From: Alloalcanivorax balearicus MACL04
Lineage (GTDB): Bacteria > Pseudomonadota > Gammaproteobacteria > Pseudomonadales > Alcanivoracaceae
Length of the DNA: 64,000 bases
Assembly (NCBI RefSeq): GCF_025532145.1
Contig: NZ_ARXS01000003.1
Span: 62,001 to 126,000 of the forward strand
Reading direction: 5' to 3'
This document shows, one piece after another, positions 43,125-51,294 of the stretch. Position 1 is the first letter of the stretch, and the number at the start of each line of letters is the position of its first letter. The translations under genes and the position numbers were made by a program. The notes under the pieces are model-generated. The model had not been told where the DNA came from. It saw nothing but the letters and a program-made list of their open reading frames with translations, and searched no databases.

Positions 43125-44024
43125 ATGACAACAACCGACCCCATACCCAACATCAACATCGGTCAGGTGTACGACAAGCGCTACGCCGACGCCGAAGTGC
43201 ACTACGACGCGCTCGGCCGCATGGCGGACTTCTTCGGACGCAATATGCCGGCGCACCGCCATGTGCGCTTCTTCCAGGTGCATTACGTCAAGTCCGGCAT
43301 GGTGCGGGTGTACCTGGATGAGCATCAGTACCATCAGCGGGCGCCTCTGTTCTTCCTCACGCCTCCCACGGTGACCCACGCCTTCGTCACTGATGCGGAC
43401 GCCGACGGTCACGTGCTCACCGTGCAGCAGCAATTGGTGTGGTCGCTGCTGGAGGAAAGCGGTGATCTGGGCGATGTTAGCGACATCGCTCCGCTGTGCG
43501 TGGCGGCTTCCCAACTGCCGGCGCCACAGGCACCGGCGATGGCGGGGCTCGACCGTCTGTTTGATCAACTGCGCGGGGAAATTCATGGGCCGAGGCCAGG
43601 GCAGCCGCAGGCGGTGCGGGCGCTGGCGCAGTTGATCTTCATTGATCTGTTCCGGCTGGCACGCAACCGCGTGACGCCGCAGCCGGTACGTCATGAGGAC
43701 CTCTCCCTGTTTCAGCGTTTTCAGATGCTGATCGAGGATCATTACCCGCATCACTGGACCCTGACCCGCTATGCCGACGAACTGGGTGTTACCGAGAACC
43801 GGCTCAACGAGATTTGCCGGCGCACCGCCGGCAAATCCAGCAAGCGGTTGGTGTTCGACCGATTGATGCAGGAAGCCCGCCGGTTGCTGATCTTCACCAC
43901 CGCGTCGATCAACGAGATCGGCTACCAGCTGGGCTTTAATGACCCCGCTTATTTCTCACGCTTTTTCACCCGCGAAGCGGGCATGACACCGGGGCGCTAC
44001 CGCGCCGACAAGCGGGCGCCCTGA
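43125..44024 (+). CDS. hpaA: HpaA, AraC-family activator of hydroxyphenylacetate catabolism
   Basis: A 299-residue AraC/XylS protein. The N-terminal cupin-like sensor reads GQVYDKRYADAEVHYDALGR and HVRFFQVHYVKSGMVRVYL, both close to E. coli HpaA. The C-terminal double HTH ends with INEIGYQLGFNDPAYFSRFF. In E. coli HpaA activates the hydroxylase promoter in response to 4-hydroxyphenylacetate. Here it is divergent from hpaG1 and convergent with the MobA-like hydroxylase (11 bp between the ends), so it probably controls the hydroxylase and/or the TRAP genes. Confidence 0.92.
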   Translation: MTTTDPIPNINIGQVYDKRYADAEVHYDALGRMADFFGRNMPAHRHVRFFQVHYVKSGMVRVYLDEHQYHQRAPLFFLTPPTVTHAFVTDADADGHVLTVQQQLVWSLLEESGDLGDVSDIAPLCVAASQLPAPQAPAMAGLDRLFDQLRGEIHGPRPGQPQAVRALAQLIFIDLFRLARNRVTPQPVRHEDLSLFQRFQMLIEDHYPHHWTLTRYADELGVTENRLNEICRRTAGKSSKRLVFDRLMQEARRLLIFTTASINEIGYQLGFNDPAYFSRFFTREAGMTPGRYRADKRAP

Positions 44025-44034
44025 GTCCGGGGTG

Positions 44035-45936
44035 TCATCGGCGTTGCCGCAGCATGGCTCCATCGAAGAAGGCGGCCAGTTCATCGGTGGCGTGCAGAGC
44101 GGTCACCAGTGAAACGTACTGATCCGGCCGTACCACCACCACCGCGCCTTTGGGATCGATACCCCGGGCCTCGAAGATGTCGTGCTCCGGGTCGACGGCG
44201 TAAACCTTTTCGTAGTCCGTCAATTGGAACGGGCCGACCTTTGGCATGAACAACGCCGGAATCATTGGGCCGAACTCCACCTCGCCATGGGGCCGTCGAT
44301 AGATCACCTTGATATCGAAGAGACTGTCGAGATCGGTTTCTTCCGGAGTGTATTTCACCACCGGGGAACGGGGGCTGTTGAGCATCCAGTCGGCCCAGTT
44401 GGTCAACGGGGAGTGCCCGGTGGGAGCCGATTGATCGGCGAAGACATAGATCCGCCAGCGGCCATCGGCGGTGGCATGGTGCCCCAGGTGAACGTCATTG
44501 CCATCACACACCCGCATGGCGGGGGCGGATTTGAACCGCTTGCCGACCGGGAAGCCGGTGGCCAGAGGTTGGTGTGCCTTGCCGCCGGTGATCATCGACG
44601 GTTGATATTCGGTCATGAAGCCCGCCGGGAATTCGGCGGTCTTGACATAGAACTCCTTCAGCTCTTGCGGGTTGCTGAATTGCTCGGCCGGTTTGGCCAT
44701 CAGGCTCGACCATTCGCGATCAAAATCAATCAGGTTCTGAGCCACCACCTGACGCTCGCTGGAATAGGTTGCCAGCAGCGATTCCGGGGCGATGCCGGAG
44801 AGCACGTGGCCCAGTTTCCAGGCGATGTTCCAACCATCCTGCATGGACACATTCATGCCCTGGCCGGCCTTGGCGCTGTGGGTATGGCAGGCATCGCCGG
44901 TGATGAAAACGCGTGGCGCGCGGGTGCCGGTAGCCTCGGGGGGCACGTCATCGAACTTGTCGGTTACCCGGTGGCCCACTTCGTAGACGGTGTACCAGGC
45001 GCAATCCTTAACTTCCAGGGTGTAGGGGTGGAGGATTTGGTTGGCCTTGGCGATGGTGGTTTCCAGCGTGGTTTGGCGTATGCGGCGGTTGTCATCCCCG
45101 GCCACTTCGCCAAGATCGACGTACATGCGAAACAGGTGACCGCCCTCGCGGGGAATGTGCAGAATACTGCCACCGGAGGCGGACTGGATCGCGCACTTGG
45201 TGCGGATGTCCGGAAAATCGGTGGTGGCGAGAACATCCATGACGCCCCAGGCGTGATTGGCGACCTTGCCGATGTGCTTGCGGCCGATGGCTTCGCGCAC
45301 GCGGCTATGAGCCCCATCGCAACCGATCACGTACCTGGCTTTCACGGTACGTTCCAGACCTTCCTGATCGCCGCAGACATGGCGCAACGTCACCGTCACC
45401 GGATAGTCCTCGCCATGATCGATGCGTAAATCCTGGAATTCCAGCCCATAGTCCGGAGTCAGGCGGGCGGGGGCGTTGCGGGCGAACTCGGCGAAATAAT
45501 CCAGCACCCGAGCCTGGTTGACGATGAGATGGGGAAACTCGCTGATTTCGCCGCTGGCGTCATCGGGAGCCACCGAGGAGCGAACAATGTGGGAGGGGTT
45601 GTCCGGATCCGGTGTCCAGAACGCCATCTCGGTGATCCGGTAGGCCTCGGCGGTGATCCGTTCGGCGAAGCCGAACGCCTGGAAGGTTTCCACACTGCGC
45701 GCCTGGATGCCATCGGCCTGGCCCAGCCGCAGGCGCCCGGGGCGGCGTTCGATGATACGGGTGGTGATGTTAGGAAACTTCGCCAACTGGGCGGCGGCGA
45801 TCATGCCCGCCGGTCCGCTGCCGACAATCAGCACGTCGACCTGGTCCGGCAAGGTGTCGGGGCGGTCGACCCCGGTGCCGGACGCCTCCTCGATTCTCGG
45901 GTCGTCGGATACATAGCCGTGATGGTGGAACTGCAC
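44035..45936 (-). CDS. MobA-like FAD-dependent aromatic hydroxylase
   Basis: A 633-residue class A flavin monooxygenase. The start is GTG at 45936, with AGGAG eight bases upstream; a 74-residue longer frame crosses a duplicated leader and is rejected. FAD motifs are VDVLIVGSGPAGMIAAAQL, RYVIGCDGAHSRVREAIG and RVFITGDACHTHSAKAGQGMN. The C-terminal thioredoxin-like domain ends with EARGIDPKGAVVVVRPDQYV. It matches 3-hydroxybenzoate 4-monooxygenase (MobA) along its length. In the hpa locus it probably makes homoprotocatechuate from a hydroxyphenylacetate, most simply by para-hydroxylating 3-hydroxyphenylacetate. The exact substrate is unproven. Confidence 0.85.
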   Translation of the reverse strand: MQFHHHGYVSDDPRIEEASGTGVDRPDTLPDQVDVLIVGSGPAGMIAAAQLAKFPNITTRIIERRPGRLRLGQADGIQARSVETFQAFGFAERITAEAYRITEMAFWTPDPDNPSHIVRSSVAPDDASGEISEFPHLIVNQARVLDYFAEFARNAPARLTPDYGLEFQDLRIDHGEDYPVTVTLRHVCGDQEGLERTVKARYVIGCDGAHSRVREAIGRKHIGKVANHAWGVMDVLATTDFPDIRTKCAIQSASGGSILHIPREGGHLFRMYVDLGEVAGDDNRRIRQTTLETTIAKANQILHPYTLEVKDCAWYTVYEVGHRVTDKFDDVPPEATGTRAPRVFITGDACHTHSAKAGQGMNVSMQDGWNIAWKLGHVLSGIAPESLLATYSSERQVVAQNLIDFDREWSSLMAKPAEQFSNPQELKEFYVKTAEFPAGFMTEYQPSMITGGKAHQPLATGFPVGKRFKSAPAMRVCDGNDVHLGHHATADGRWRIYVFADQSAPTGHSPLTNWADWMLNSPRSPVVKYTPEETDLDSLFDIKVIYRRPHGEVEFGPMIPALFMPKVGPFQLTDYEKVYAVDPEHDIFEARGIDPKGAVVVVRPDQYVSLVTALHATDELAAFFDGAMLRQRR

Positions 45937-45964
45937 TGTTACTTCTCCTGTTTCCGGGCCGGCC

Positions 45965-45992
45965 AGAGGTGCGTGAACAGAGGTGCGTGAAC
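45965..45992. repeat. Perfect 14-bp tandem duplication in the hydroxylase leader
   Basis: AGAGGTGCGTGAAC occurs twice without a gap. The pair sits in the loop of an inverted repeat (GGGCCGG at 45956-45962 and CCGGCCC at 45999-46005), so it lies in a potential leader hairpin 20-70 bp upstream of the GTG start. Confidence 0.92.
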
Positions 45993-46196
45993 ATCGAACC
46001 GGCCCGCCGCGATTGTTGTTATCGGCGTATAACGTTCCGCATCTTGGCCGAGCCACGAAAGCGAACCCAGGTGATTTCCGCAGGAAAAATTGCACTTTTC
46101 GTGGGGGAAAGACAGATACGGAAGATGACGGAAGATAGGTAGGAGCGGTTTTTCCCAATCCTTCGTTGACCTGACCAGGGCAAGGTGTTAGAAATT

Positions 46197-46212
46197 CATT
46201 AATACATTAATG
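46197..46212. promoter_or_regulatory. Probable HpaR operator in the hydroxylase/TRAP divergent region
   Basis: CATTAAT-AC-ATTAATG has the same arms and spacing as the hpaG1 site at 43040-43055, and the outer bases (TT...GGAA) extend the symmetry. It lies 86 bp before the dctP start and 261 bp upstream of the hydroxylase start. It is best placed to control the TRAP operon and perhaps both genes. The rest of the 361-bp spacer holds the hydroxylase leader and no gene. Confidence 0.72.
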
Positions 46213-46297
46213 GAATCCGGGCCGGCCAGTGAAAGGAATCGATGGCAAGGATGGATTTCGATGAATAACAATCAGGGTATCAACCCGAGAGGTGTGT

Positions 46298-47350
46298 ATG
46301 AATTCCAAAAAAATCATGGCCCTTCTGGCGATCGTATGGCTGTCCTTGAGCGCCCAGACCCAGGCGGCGGAGCAGGAAAAGGAAAAAGTCACTTTACGTA
46401 TCATGCATTTCCTGCCGGCGGTGGCGAATGCCCAGAAAAACGTACTGGAGCCCTGGTGCGCCGATCTGGCGGAGCAGTCCGGTGACCGCATCGAATGTCA
46501 GATTTATCCGTCCATGCAATTGGGCGGTACTCCCGCGCAGCTGGCCGACATGGCGCGCAATGGCGTGGTGGATATTGTCTGGACCGGTCTCGGTTACGCC
46601 GCTGGCCGTTTTCCGCGTAGCGAGGCGCTGGAGCTGCCGTTCGTGATGCCTCCCGGCGGCGTTGATGGCAGTGAAGTGGCGTGGGAATTTTATCAACGCT
46701 ATGCCAAGGATGATTTCCGTGATTACCACGTGCTGGCCATTCAGAGTGACGGCGGTGGTACTTTGCACACCGCGCGCCGCAAAGTGGCCTCCCTGGACGA
46801 CATGAAAGGGCTGCGGGTACGGGCGTCCACCCGGCTGGCTTCGGAGATGCTCACTTCTCTGGGCGCGACCCCGGTGAGCATGCCGCCGGCACAAATCGCC
46901 GACACGCTGGCCAAGGGCGTCATCGACGGAGCCCTGGCGGTGTGGGAAGTGGTGCCGCCGACCAAACTGGATGAAACCACCCATTACCACATGAGGACCG
47001 CGCCGGATCAGGCCACGCCGACGGTGACCACACTGGCGGTGCTGATGAACAAAAAGCGGTATCAGGATCTGCCCGACGATCTGCGCGTGATCGTCGACCG
47101 GCTTAGCGGAGAGGCCCTGTCCCGCCGTTTCGGGGAAGCCTGGGATGTGACCATCGATCAGGTGGTGGAGCAGCTGTCCGCCGATCCGGACCACGAGATC
47201 GTGACGCTGGATGACGCTACCTATCGGTCCATGCGTGAGGCCTCGCAGAGGGTCACCGATGAGTGGGTGGCCTCCGATAAGGGCGGTATCGACCGCCAGG
47301 CGCTGTATCAGGGGCTGCGGGATATCGTGCGTGAACACGCTGCCCGCTAA
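46298..47350 (+). CDS. TRAP transporter substrate-binding protein DctP (hpa locus)
   Basis: A 350-residue DctP-family receptor. The ATG at 46298 follows GAGAGG; a GTG at 46292 is an alternative. It has a signal peptide ending TQAAEQE. The ligand-clamp region MKGLRVRASTRLASEMLTSL contains the arginine that binds a substrate carboxylate in this family. GATPVSMPPAQIADTLAKGV is also typical. With the downstream DctQ and DctM it should import an organic anion, here most likely a hydroxyphenylacetate-type acid. It replaces the HpaX permease of enterobacterial hpa clusters. Confidence 0.9.
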   Translation: MNSKKIMALLAIVWLSLSAQTQAAEQEKEKVTLRIMHFLPAVANAQKNVLEPWCADLAEQSGDRIECQIYPSMQLGGTPAQLADMARNGVVDIVWTGLGYAAGRFPRSEALELPFVMPPGGVDGSEVAWEFYQRYAKDDFRDYHVLAIQSDGGGTLHTARRKVASLDDMKGLRVRASTRLASEMLTSLGATPVSMPPAQIADTLAKGVIDGALAVWEVVPPTKLDETTHYHMRTAPDQATPTVTTLAVLMNKKRYQDLPDDLRVIVDRLSGEALSRRFGEAWDVTIDQVVEQLSADPDHEIVTLDDATYRSMREASQRVTDEWVASDKGGIDRQALYQGLRDIVREHAAR

Positions 47351-47366
47351 CGCCGCCCATTAATGC

Positions 47367-47392
47367 CGCCTTTCAACTCCGCCCTTCAACTC
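47367..47392. repeat. 13-bp imperfect tandem duplication between dctP and dctQ
   Basis: CGCCTTTCAACTC is followed directly by CGCCCTTCAACTC (one mismatch). It fills much of the 63-bp spacer. A CATTAATG palindrome lies just upstream (47358-47365). Confidence 0.85.
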
Positions 47393-47413
47393 TGATAAAG
47401 GCCGAGGTTTCCC

Positions 47414-47905
47414 ATGGTTGAAACGGTATTGCGCCGTCTCAGCATCGCGGTCGCCGTGATTGGCGGCGCTGTGGTGTTGTCGGTGATCGCCATGTCGCTG
47501 GTCTCTCTGCTGGGGCGCAAGTTGTGGTCCGCGCCGATTCCCGGTGACATCGAAATTCTGGAAATGGCCATCGCCGTGGCGGTGGCCTCGTTCATGCCGC
47601 TGTGCGAGCTGCGCGATAACCACATCCGCGTGGATCTGATCGCCGGGCTGCTACCGGCGGGAGTGAACCGGATGTTGTTGTCGCTCAGTCATCTGCTACT
47701 GGCGCTGGTGGCGGCGTTGCTGATCTGGCGCACCGGCCTGCTGACCCTGGACAGCCACGAATACGGATCCACCTCCACCATGCTGGCGGTGCCGCTGTGG
47801 ATTCCGCAGATGCTGATGCTGCCCGGTCTGGCGCTGCTGTGCGCCTGTGCCTTGTATCAGGCGGCGCGGTCGCTGACCGGCAAACCGCTGCAGGAGCTGT
47901 CATGA
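47414..47905 (+). CDS. TRAP transporter small permease DctQ (hpa locus)
   Basis: A 163-residue protein with four predicted helices. GDIEILEMAIAVAVASFMPL and CELRDNHIRVDLIAGLLP are standard DctQ features. GAGG lies six bases before the ATG. Its stop overlaps the dctM start (ATGA). It pairs with the DctM subunit in the membrane. Confidence 0.9.
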   Translation: MVETVLRRLSIAVAVIGGAVVLSVIAMSLVSLLGRKLWSAPIPGDIEILEMAIAVAVASFMPLCELRDNHIRVDLIAGLLPAGVNRMLLSLSHLLLALVAALLIWRTGLLTLDSHEYGSTSTMLAVPLWIPQMLMLPGLALLCACALYQAARSLTGKPLQELS

Positions 47906-49236
47906 GCGGTATGGAAATCGGACTCTGGGTGCTCGGCGGCGTACTGCTGATTCTGGCGCTGCGCGTGCACGTGGGCGTGGGCATGCTGCTGGGCGGCGTA
48001 GTTTGCTATCTGATCGTCAATCACGGTGACACCACGGCGCTGCTGTTCACCATCAACAATCTGGTTTACGCCCGCTTTTCCAATTACGACCTGGCGGTGA
48101 TTCCGCTGTTCGTGTTGATGGGGCAGTTCGCCATTCACGGTGGTCTGTCGCGCGCCCTGTTCAAAGCGGCGGCGGCTTTCATCGGTCATTGGCGTGGCGG
48201 TCTGGCGATGTCCGCCGCCGGTGCCTGTGCCGGTTTCGGTGCCATCTGCGGCTCGTCCCTGGCCACCGCCGCCACCATGAGCCAGGTGGCGTTGCCGGAG
48301 TTGGAGAAACATCACTATCCGCCCAAACTGGCCGCCGGTACGGTGGCGGCGGCCGGCACCCTGGGGATTCTGATTCCGCCGTCGGTGCCGTTGATCATCT
48401 ATGCCGTGCTCACCGAGGAGTCCATCGCCAAACTGTTCATGGCGGCGGTGATCCCCGGTCTGGTGGCCATGTTCGGTTACCTGGTGGTGATCCGCCTGGT
48501 GGCGGTACGTACCATGGCGTCGGTGCCGCGGGTGGACAAGGCCGGTTGGCCTCAGCGGTGGCGGGCGGTGCTGGAGGTGTCCCCGGTGCTGTTGATCTTC
48601 ATCGTGGTGATCTTCGGTATCTATGGAGGCTGGGCCAATCTCACCGAAGCGGCATCCATTGGCGCCGCCGCCTGTGGCGTGTTCGCGGTAGTACGCGGTG
48701 GCTTGCGCTGGAAAGGGTTGTACCAAAGTCTGATCGGCACCGCCGAGGCCACCGCCATGATCTATCTGGTGGTGGTCGGCGCCGATCTGCTCAACAGCGG
48801 TCTGGCGCTCAGTCAGATGCCGGCTGAACTGGCGTCCTGGGTTGCCGACAGTGGGTTGGCGCCCTTCGTGGTACTGTTCTCGATTCTGGCCATCTACCTG
48901 CTGCTGGGCTGTGTGATGGACTCCCTGTCCATGATTCTGCTCACCGTGCCGATCTTTTATCCGATCGTGGTCAACCTGGAATTCTTCGATCTCACCTATA
49001 CCGAAAAGTCGATCTGGTTCGGTATCCTCGCTCTCATGGTGGTGGAGATCGGTCTGATCACGCCGCCCATGGGGATGAACCTGTTCATCGTGCAGAAGTA
49101 CAGCATCAATACATCTCTGGGCACGGTGAGCCGGGGTATTGTCCCGTTCCTGTACGCGGATGTGATTCGTATCGGCATCCTGGTGATGATCCCTGCCTTG
49201 TCGCTGCTTTTGCTTAATCTGCCGGGGAGCGGCTGA
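47902..49236 (+). CDS. TRAP transporter large permease DctM (hpa locus)
   Basis: A 444-residue permease with about 12 hydrophobic segments. Motifs are AAGACAGFGAICGSSLATAATM, GTLGILIPPSVPLIIYAVL, LLLGCVMDSLSMILLTVPIF and VVEIGLITPPMGMNLFIVQK. ATG 47902 overlaps the dctQ stop; an upstream frame inside dctQ is rejected. It is the sodium-coupled transport subunit for the hpa-locus TRAP system. The 3' end overlaps the convergent hydroxylase-family gene by 23 bp. Confidence 0.92.
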   Translation: MSGMEIGLWVLGGVLLILALRVHVGVGMLLGGVVCYLIVNHGDTTALLFTINNLVYARFSNYDLAVIPLFVLMGQFAIHGGLSRALFKAAAAFIGHWRGGLAMSAAGACAGFGAICGSSLATAATMSQVALPELEKHHYPPKLAAGTVAAAGTLGILIPPSVPLIIYAVLTEESIAKLFMAAVIPGLVAMFGYLVVIRLVAVRTMASVPRVDKAGWPQRWRAVLEVSPVLLIFIVVIFGIYGGWANLTEAASIGAAACGVFAVVRGGLRWKGLYQSLIGTAEATAMIYLVVVGADLLNSGLALSQMPAELASWVADSGLAPFVVLFSILAIYLLLGCVMDSLSMILLTVPIFYPIVVNLEFFDLTYTEKSIWFGILALMVVEIGLITPPMGMNLFIVQKYSINTSLGTVSRGIVPFLYADVIRIGILVMIPALSLLLLNLPGSG

Positions 49237-50107
49237 ATCCGTCCTCCGTTTCCTGCTCCGGGCGCTGCCATTCCGGCGGCGCCCAGAAGTGCTTCAGGCG
49301 ATGCCTTAGTGGACCGGGCCGCAGAGCGTCACGAAACATGTCGCGGGCCTCGTGCACCGTCAATGTGATCGGATTGAAGCTGTCCACCGGACGGGTAATG
49401 CCGTACTCCACTGGCACTTTTTCCTGCTCTTCCACGAAAGTGCCGAACAGCCGGTCATAAAGGATCAGAATGCCACCATAGTTGCGATCGATGTATTCGG
49501 GATTGCGGCCATGGTGGGCGCGGTGATGGCTGGGCGTATTGAACACGAACTCGATCGGGCGCGGCAGCTTGCCAATCCATTGGGTATGGATGAAGTACTG
49601 ATAGGCCAGATTCACCGTGAGCATGAAGAACACCCAAACCGGTTCGAAGCCAAGGAACGCCAGCGGAATATAAAAAATCCAGTTGCCGGCCAGACTGTAC
49701 AGGGCGCTTTGTCGCATGGCGGTGGAGAAGTTCATGTAGCGGCTGGAATGGTGCGCCACATGGGCCGACCAGAACCAGCGGATGCGGTGGCTGGCACGGT
49801 GGAACCAGTAATAAAAGAACTCCAGAAGCACGAACAGCAGCGCTCCGGTGAGCGGGGTCATGGTGACGGTGAACAGCCGGTGCTGGTAGGCCCAGTTGAA
49901 CAGCAGTGCCACCAGGGTCACGGTGACCAGTGTATCGAACACCATATACAGTGCCCCCAACCCCATACTGGCAGCGGTGTCGCGCAGCAGGAAGCGATCA
50001 CGACCCCGGAAGCGGATCCACTCCGCCAACAGCACGGCGATGAAAACCGGCACCATGGCCGGTAATACCAGGGTGCGCCAGTCCAGTTGTTGTAGCAGAT
50101 CGTGCAT
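49214..50107 (-). CDS. Sterol desaturase/fatty acid hydroxylase-superfamily membrane protein
   Basis: A 297-residue membrane di-iron protein. Histidine clusters FHRASH, HVAHHSSRYMN and SHHRAHHGRNPEYIDRNYGG are the metal-binding boxes of this superfamily, set between four or more hydrophobic helices. Members hydroxylate or desaturate sterols, carotenoids, fatty acids or alkylglycerols. The substrate is unknown; bacteria of this type rarely make sterols, so a lipid tail is more likely. It is convergent with dctM (23-bp overlap) and divergent from the AraC regulator, which may control it. Confidence 0.86.
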   Translation of the reverse strand: MHDLLQQLDWRTLVLPAMVPVFIAVLLAEWIRFRGRDRFLLRDTAASMGLGALYMVFDTLVTVTLVALLFNWAYQHRLFTVTMTPLTGALLFVLLEFFYYWFHRASHRIRWFWSAHVAHHSSRYMNFSTAMRQSALYSLAGNWIFYIPLAFLGFEPVWVFFMLTVNLAYQYFIHTQWIGKLPRPIEFVFNTPSHHRAHHGRNPEYIDRNYGGILILYDRLFGTFVEEQEKVPVEYGITRPVDSFNPITLTVHEARDMFRDALRPGPLRHRLKHFWAPPEWQRPEQETEDGFSRSPAD

Positions 50108-50126
50108 AACAGGCTCCTTGTATTAT

Positions 50127-50146
50127 GGCCGCCGTCCATGGCGGCC
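50127..50146. repeat. Short palindrome GGCCGCC-GTCCAT-GGCGGCC
   Basis: A 7-bp inverted repeat with a GTCCAT loop lies 19 bp upstream of the hydroxylase start. The same design in reverse (loop ATGGAC) occurs at 53642-53665, which suggests a small repeat family. Confidence 0.6.
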
Positions 50147-50269
50147 ACCCTGCGGGCCGTCACTGAAGCGACGTTAAAAAGCGTTCCCGGCAATTTTCTA
50201 TCGCTCAGTATGAGAGTCCCGGCGCGGTGGGGCTTGACAGCCTCCGTCTTTTTTTTGACAAATGACGAC

Positions 50270-51289
50270 ATGACAGCGCTCTCCGATAATCATGTGGCCG
50301 CGGCCTATGTCCGGCTGCTTTACGACTACCTGGAAAACCTGGGCATGGATGCCCGGGGCTTGCTGGGTGTCCCCCCGGTGCTGGCCGAGGATGGGTTGGA
50401 GAAAGTGCCGCTGGCGTTCTGGCGGCGCAGCCTTGAGATTGCCAGCCAGCACCTGGATGAACCGGCCCTGGGACTGGCGGTGGCGCGTACCATCACCGCC
50501 CGGCATTTCGACGTGCTCGGTTATGTGGTGTCCCACTGCGGCACTCTGGGCGAAGCGCTGGCGCGGTTGGAGCGATATCACCGGCTGGTTTATGACGTGA
50601 ATCCGGCCCGGGTGGCCACCGTCGGCGACAGTCTGGAAGTGCGTTGGGGAGTGGAACGCGGCCGCCCAGGCGCGCTGGTGGATGAAACCGGCGTGGCGGC
50701 GGTAGTGCAGTTCATTCGCAACCTGGTAGGCCGGGATTTGCCGGTGGAGGCGGTGCATTTCGTCAATCCAGAACCAGCGGATCCGGCGCCTTATCAGGCG
50801 TTTTTCGGTGCGGAGGTGCGCTTCGATTGCGCGTGGACGGTATTGCGGATACCGCTGACCTATCTGGCGCTGCCGCTGGGCGCGCCGGACCCGGGCCTGG
50901 TGGATATCCTGGACCGGCAGGCGCAGTCGTTACTGGAACGTCAGCCGCGCGCGGGGTCGCCCCATGACGCCGATCTGGTGCGTTTGATGCGCGAAGGGCG
51001 GCCGACGCTGGAAGCGCTGGCGGAGCACTATCACGTCAGTGCGCGTACCATGCAACGCCGTTTGGCGGAACAGGGGGAGACGTTCCAGGCGGTGTTACAG
51101 CGAGTGCGCTACCAGCTGGCCCGGGAATACCTGGCGGATGGCCGCCTGGAACTGACGGAAGTGGCGGCGCTGCTCGGTTACTCCGAGCACAGCGCCTTTA
51201 CCCGGGCGTTTCGTCAATGGGCCGGGGTCGGCCCCAAGCGCTGGCGCCGCGAATGGGTGGCGACCTCGAACCCTATTTCCTGGGAATGA
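50270..51289 (+). CDS. AraC-family regulator with arabinose-binding-like N-terminal domain
   Basis: A 339-residue regulator of the OruR/ArgR-like group. The N-terminal ligand domain (residues about 20-200, RSLEIASQHLDEPALGLAVA, GYVVSHCGTLGEALARLERY) matches the PF12625-type domain. The C-terminal HTH has LAEHYHVSARTMQRRLAEQG and ALLGYSEHSAFTRAFRQWAG. The start is ATG 50270, though the ribosome-binding site is weak; a 56-residue longer frame runs into the shared promoter and is rejected. Relatives often control lipid or alkane-type oxidation genes. It is divergent from the desaturase-family gene, so that is a likely target. It overlaps the antiporter's possible ATG starts. Confidence 0.86.
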   Translation: MTALSDNHVAAAYVRLLYDYLENLGMDARGLLGVPPVLAEDGLEKVPLAFWRRSLEIASQHLDEPALGLAVARTITARHFDVLGYVVSHCGTLGEALARLERYHRLVYDVNPARVATVGDSLEVRWGVERGRPGALVDETGVAAVVQFIRNLVGRDLPVEAVHFVNPEPADPAPYQAFFGAEVRFDCAWTVLRIPLTYLALPLGAPDPGLVDILDRQAQSLLERQPRAGSPHDADLVRLMREGRPTLEALAEHYHVSARTMQRRLAEQGETFQAVLQRVRYQLAREYLADGRLELTEVAALLGYSEHSAFTRAFRQWAGVGPKRWRREWVATSNPISWE

Positions 51290-51294
51290 TGACC

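Noticed and set aside
45937-46158. 74-residue N-terminal extension of the MobA-like hydroxylase
   Set aside because: It translates the tandem-duplicated leader and has no family similarity; the GTG at 45936 has a good ribosome-binding site and a MobA-like N-terminus.
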